Source: Vibrio profundi
Lineage (GTDB): Bacteria; Pseudomonadota; Gammaproteobacteria; Enterobacterales; Vibrionaceae
DNA length: 64,000 bases
Assembly (NCBI RefSeq): GCF_005281835.1
Contig: NZ_RZIS01000011.1
Coordinates: 1-64,000, forward strand
Reading direction: 5' to 3'
The notes under the pieces are model-generated. The model was given only the letters and a program-made list of their open reading frames with translations. It did not search any database and was not told the DNA's origin. Shown piece after piece: positions 60,587 to 64,000 of the stretch (the first letter of the stretch is position 1; each line of letters begins with the position of its first letter). Both the position numbers and the translations under genes were made by a program.

Positions 60587-61213
60587 CTAGGGCACAGCAG
60601 CTAAATAAATTGCGAGGGATACGGCGGAACCAAACACGGTCCATTTGATTGAAGTGACGAAAGTCTTTTTCTTTGGAACAAGCAAACACACGCCAGTCAA
60701 TACGAAAAAGATCATCAGCAATGCGGTAATATCGATAAACCATTTCCACACTTCACCACTATTACGCCCTTTATGTAGATCGTTTAGTAAAGCGATTACG
60801 CCATAATTTGTGGTTTCTACTTCTGCAGTTTGAGTGGTGAGATCTATGAACACAGATGCGTTATAGCCTGGCGCTTTGTAATCAAGAGAAACTTCACCAA
60901 TGACAAGCTCCCCATCTTCGTACTCTGAGTAAACGTCAAGATTGGATGCGATACCCGAGATACCAGCATCAGCAAGAAAGGACAACAGCATTTGATTATC
61001 CGACTCAATGCTTCCGTCAGCTGTAAACAAAGTAGAATGCGGAACAGATAATTCAAATTGTTCTATTTTCGGTTCATTTAATTCAAACAATTGGGGACGA
61101 TTTAAGGTGATACCCGTAACGGAAAAAAACAGCACAACAAGAAGTAACGCCATTGAGATATAGATATGTAGACGACGCGCCCAGAGTTGAACGGTTCTGT
61201 TTTTTAACACCAT
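60587..61213 (-). CDS. PepSY-type inner-membrane protein
   Basis: 208 aa from ATG 61213; the frame is open to a TTG at 61228. Basic start, then a span (RRLHIYISMALLLVVLFFSVTG split as RRLHIYISMALLLVV and LFFSVTGITLN), a periplasmic domain of about 110 residues with PEPSY-like sequence, HKGRNSGEVWKWFID, and two C-terminal spans (ITALLMIFFVLTGVCLLVP and AVSLAIYLAAV). His in RRLH and DLHKGR is the heme-ligand pattern of PepSY/FCD ferric reductases. First gene of the metal block, just after a Fur-box-like site. It may reduce ferric ions; inference. Confidence 0.75.
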   Translation of the reverse strand: MVLKNRTVQLWARRLHIYISMALLLVVLFFSVTGITLNRPQLFELNEPKIEQFELSVPHSTLFTADGSIESDNQMLLSFLADAGISGIASNLDVYSEYEDGELVIGEVSLDYKAPGYNASVFIDLTTQTAEVETTNYGVIALLNDLHKGRNSGEVWKWFIDITALLMIFFVLTGVCLLVPKKKTFVTSIKWTVFGSAVSLAIYLAAVP

Positions 61214-61252
61214 AAAACGAAGTACCAATTAAATTAACGCCGCTAATTTATG

Positions 61253-61267
61253 TGATAATCATTCGTA
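61253..61267. promoter_or_regulatory. Fur-box-like site upstream of the metal block
   Basis: TGATAATCATTCGTA agrees with the 7-1-7 Fur site TGATAATNATTATCA at 12 of 15 positions. It lies 40 bases upstream of the PepSY start. Suggests iron repression of the block to 54675. Confidence 0.6.
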
Positions 61268-61307
61268 TTGGCATTTAATTTACATTGTTTACGTTTGTGT
61301 AGAATGT

Positions 61308-61337
61308 AAAAAAGCCGTTCACAATGAACGGCCTTTT
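61308..61337 (-). terminator. Terminator after fhuB
   Basis: GCCGTTCA, loop CAA, TGAACGGC, followed leftward by TTTTTT. Ends the fhu transcript before the metal block. Confidence 0.8.
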
Positions 61338-61421
61338 AGGGGAACCAACTCCCAAATAACTCTCTAATTTTTAGCCTAAAACTGATTAATTTAAGTCCAA
61401 AAAGTTAAGCACAGTTTCAAG

Positions 61422-63419
61422 TTATTTTCGCATCAAGTATAGGAAGTAAGCACCACCAATTAGAGAAGCTAGCAAGCCTGCCGGGAACTGCCATGGGAAC
61501 CAAAGCGTTCTCCCTACCCAATCGGCTAGTAGCATGATGATACTACCAATAACGGATGCGGTAATGATTTGGTGAGAGGCCTTGTATTGATGTAAAGACC
61601 TAGCCATATGCGGCGCTAACAACCCAATAAAGCTTAATGGGCCAATGACAATAGTACACAAGGTCGTTAAGCTCGCGACCAAAAGAAGCAATAACATTCG
61701 AACTCGGCCAGAGTTAAGGCCTAAGCTATTCGACGTTGTTTCACCCAACCCCGTAATATCGAGCCAACGGTGCAACTTAACCGATACCCCTCCAAGAATG
61801 ACAACTCCGGCAATGAGTAGATAAACGTCTTCAATCGCCACTAGGTAAGTGGAACCTGATAACCAAGTCAGCAAAGAACGCACATTATCTTGCCCTGAAG
61901 ACAGTGCGATTCTCAGAAATGCATCTAAGCCAGCGCTTAACGCAATACCGGTCAATAGCATCTGAGTCGCTGCAAAGTTATGCTTTTTACCCGTCCACCA
62001 AATAAACCCAGTAACGAGGACTGCGCCCGCGGTACCAAGCAGCATTTGCTCATGACGCTCTACCGCAAAGCCGAACATAGCACCTATGACCAACGCAAGC
62101 GCTGCACCGGAGCTGATACCCAGTATTTCGGGGCTCGCCATTGGGTTAGTTGAGACACGTTGAATAATTGTACCCGCTATCGCCAAGCCAACACCGGCAA
62201 AAATCGCCACTAAAACGCGAGGTAGTCTAAGGTCAAACACCATTTGTGAAGCGCTGACCGTCCAACCAAGTTGATCTTTACCAACAAACATTGATCCAAT
62301 TAGCGCGAGCGCAAAAATAGGAATAAGTACCAAAAGCGCACGATGCAACGACGCATGCTGATAATGAACAATAGCCGTATCACGCGATTTCATATCCGAT
62401 TGCATGACTTTTCGGTTTAACAACCACAGTAAAAACGGCGCGCCTAGTAATGCAGTCATCGCACCTGTTGGCAGTATTTCACCACCAGCACCAGAAAATG
62501 GCTGAATAATTAGATCGGCAAGCAAAAGCATTAATGCACCGACTAACCCACTCACCAAAATTTGCGCGTTTAAACGCCTAACACCTAACATTCGTGCTAC
62601 CGCTGGCGCGACAATACCAATAAATCCAATTAAGCCAACTTCGCTAACAACCGATGCTGTAATGAATATTGCTAAACCCAAACATGCTAATTTGATCTTT
62701 TTGATATCGACGCCAATCGAGCTTGCAACAGTATCACCAAGTTGTAATGACGAAAGTGGACGTTCCAGCAACATCAACACAACGACTGGCAATATCACTA
62801 ATGGCAGTAATGCTTGAACGCTAGACCAATCATTTTGATTCAACGTTCCCGCCCCCCACACAAACAAGCTAGTCAAATGTTCTTCGTTCAGGAGCATGAG
62901 CATGGTATTGAGAGAGCCAAAAAATAAGCTCACCACCATACCCGCTAACACCATATGTACCGGAGAAAAACCTCGCTTCGCTGACAATGCAAAAACAAGT
63001 GCCGTCGCTAAACAGCCTCCAAAAAATGCAGGGATAAATCCACCAATCGCAATGTTCGCCGGAATAAATAGAATCCCGAGAACCATACCTAACTCGGCTC
63101 CAGAAGCCACACCCAAAGTCGTTGGCGAGGCAATTGGGTTTCGCAATACAAACTGCATCACGCAGCCTGCGGTCGCAAGTGCAAAACCGCAAATTAAGGC
63201 AACGGCCAAACGTGGTAAATACGTTAAATTGGTTACGATATGTTGGTAGTCAGCGCTGTCATAATTGAATACAACATCCCAGAGAAACGCGCCCCCTTTT
63301 GAGTAAGGCACAGTAATATTGATCAGCATTGCGATAGCAGAAGCCAACAATACTGCAGAAACTAATGCCTGAGTCTTACGATTAACCCAAGGACCTTTTT
63401 GTATGGCAACGGTATCCAT
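61422..63419 (-). CDS. fhuB: Ferric hydroxamate ABC permease, fused double form
   Basis: 665 aa, two FecCD-type permease halves joined in one chain, each with about ten spans, as in E. coli FhuB (660 aa). First half motifs: NPIASPTTLGVASGAELGMV and GFIGIVAPAVARMLG. Second half: NPMASPEILGISSGAALALV and SFIGLLAPHMARSL. It transports ferric hydroxamates across the inner membrane with FhuD and FhuC. The start is adjacent to the fhuD stop (TAGATG). The ATPase gene is not in the window and is expected upstream. Confidence 0.92.
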   Translation of the reverse strand: MDTVAIQKGPWVNRKTQALVSAVLLASAIAMLINITVPYSKGGAFLWDVVFNYDSADYQHIVTNLTYLPRLAVALICGFALATAGCVMQFVLRNPIASPTTLGVASGAELGMVLGILFIPANIAIGGFIPAFFGGCLATALVFALSAKRGFSPVHMVLAGMVVSLFFGSLNTMLMLLNEEHLTSLFVWGAGTLNQNDWSSVQALLPLVILPVVVLMLLERPLSSLQLGDTVASSIGVDIKKIKLACLGLAIFITASVVSEVGLIGFIGIVAPAVARMLGVRRLNAQILVSGLVGALMLLLADLIIQPFSGAGGEILPTGAMTALLGAPFLLWLLNRKVMQSDMKSRDTAIVHYQHASLHRALLVLIPIFALALIGSMFVGKDQLGWTVSASQMVFDLRLPRVLVAIFAGVGLAIAGTIIQRVSTNPMASPEILGISSGAALALVIGAMFGFAVERHEQMLLGTAGAVLVTGFIWWTGKKHNFAATQMLLTGIALSAGLDAFLRIALSSGQDNVRSLLTWLSGSTYLVAIEDVYLLIAGVVILGGVSVKLHRWLDITGLGETTSNSLGLNSGRVRMLLLLLVASLTTLCTIVIGPLSFIGLLAPHMARSLHQYKASHQIITASVIGSIIMLLADWVGRTLWFPWQFPAGLLASLIGGAYFLYLMRK

Positions 63420-64000
63420 CTATTTTGTTAATTCTTCTGTAATTTGGTCGCTGAATCGTTGAGCAGCAATTAAACCGCCAAAAGTCCAAATAGGAGGTAA
63501 CTCATACACAGACTTAGATCTCGAAAATTCCATAGCTTGCCACAAAGCAGACTGAGTCAGCTGTGCGCGCTCTTGTTTATTTAGCGGCCCAAAAATCATC
63601 ATGTTCGTTTTTTGATGTTCTGCAACCTTTTCAATACCGGCCGTCGTGAACCCCCATAAATTAGTTGGTTCAGTCCAAGAATTACTTAGCCCCATCGACT
63701 GAATTGTTGCTTGAGCTAAAGAACCATCGCTATGGATTCGTAGCGTTTTATCATCAATGAATCGGACGAACATCAGCGGTTTAGAATCTGGGTTAGCTTT
63801 CGTGACCTTATCTCCGTTTGCCTTGAATTTTGCTTGCGTGGCGCTAATCACTTGTTCAGCTTGCAGATCTTTACCGAGCAATGAACCTAGCTCTCTTGTG
63901 ATATGCGTAGCCGATTCGATAGGTGTTTTCTTCTCGCTATACACTGAAAATGCGATGGTTGGAGCAATTTTATTCAGTTGTTCATAGGCCGCAGACATAT
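63420..64000 (-). CDS. fhuD: Ferric hydroxamate binding protein, 3' part
   Basis: About 193 residues from the right edge to the stop; the N-terminus is outside the window. Long helical backbone (AYEQLNKIAPTIAFSVYSEK) and C-terminal lobe with LWGFTTAGIEKVAEH and LPPIWTFGGLIAAQRFSDQI. This matches the TroA-like periplasmic siderophore-binding fold of FhuD. Directly upstream of fhuB in the classical fhuC-D-B order. Siderophore specificity cannot be read from this part. Confidence 0.8.
   Translation of the reverse strand, partial: MSAAYEQLNKIAPTIAFSVYSEKKTPIESATHITRELGSLLGKDLQAEQVISATQAKFKANGDKVTKANPDSKPLMFVRFIDDKTLRIHSDGSLAQATIQSMGLSNSWTEPTNLWGFTTAGIEKVAEHQKTNMMIFGPLNKQERAQLTQSALWQAMEFSRSKSVYELPPIWTFGGLIAAQRFSDQITEELTK

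Noticed and set aside
54675..61421. Zur box and a plain zinc uptake operon
   Set aside because: The only operator-like site found fits Fur better, and the binding protein lacks a zinc-type His-rich loop; zinc remains possible but is not supported by sequence.
62869..63249. Long ORFs on both strands inside fhuB
   Set aside because: They are shadows of the double permease gene, with no family resemblance or ribosome site.
1..64000. CRISPR arrays, tRNA or rRNA genes, insertion sequences
   Set aside because: No regularly spaced direct repeats, no cloverleaf-type sequences, no transposase ORF or terminal repeats were found by reading.

Overview
The window reads as a stretch of a Vibrio genome, most probably the second chromosome. 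The gene content matches small-chromosome neighbourhoods known from Vibrio: pntAB beside the VxrAB (WigKR) two-component operon, nrdDG, and a second fabH beside trxC. A Vibrio-type filamentous (inovirus) prophage sits next to the vxr operon. Species cannot be fixed from sequence alone; a Harveyi-clade species is a guess. No rRNA, tRNA or CRISPR array was seen.

Layout. (1) 1 to about 6.46 kb: the right part of an inovirus prophage, with the end of the major coat gene, a terminator, an adsorption protein, a pVI-like protein, Zot, and a small membrane protein. After these come an AT-rich cargo gene of the DUF4209 family and a leftward regulator. The element appears to end at a dif-like XerC/XerD site (6436-6464) lying inside the 3' end of a broken second regulator. 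(2) 6.8-15.5 kb: an orphan periplasmic binding protein, then the leftward vxrA-vxrB-DUF2861-outer membrane protein-yoaH operon and pntAB. (3) 15.9-20.1 kb: a cyclic-di-GMP neighbourhood with a ComFB-family protein, a membrane diguanylate cyclase and a receiver-GGDEF protein, plus a solitary outer-membrane barrel. (4) 20.2-29.6 kb: housekeeping and transport genes (modBC without modA, cobQ, a periplasmic BOF protein, a retropepsin-like lipoprotein, an aromatic aminotransferase, and an AraC-MATE divergent pair). (5) 29.7-36.7 kb: anaerobic ribonucleotide reductase nrdDG with NrdR and FNR sites, a secreted nuclease-like protein, and a persulfide or thiosulfate locus (ArsR, two YeeE proteins, CoA-disulfide reductase-rhodanese). 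(6) 36.8-42 kb: glycosyltransferase, DsbC-like protein, FabH, TrxC, MFS transporter. (7) 42-51 kb: a VieSAB-like signalling set in a divergent arrangement, with an extra CHASE4-like/PAS membrane protein and a Crp/Fnr regulator. (8) 51-54.6 kb: a second AraC-MATE pair and small genes. (9) 54.7-64 kb: a nine-gene leftward metal-uptake block behind a Fur-box-like site, followed by fhuB and the 3' part of fhuD.

The genes group into four themes: phage integration at a chromosome-dimer-resolution type site, cyclic-di-GMP and two-component signalling, redox and sulfur stress, and iron or other metal acquisition. The least described parts are the DUF4209 cargo gene, the dif-like site embedded in a regulator gene, the double hairpin over the yoaH ribosome binding site, and the metal transporter with two TroA-like binding proteins.
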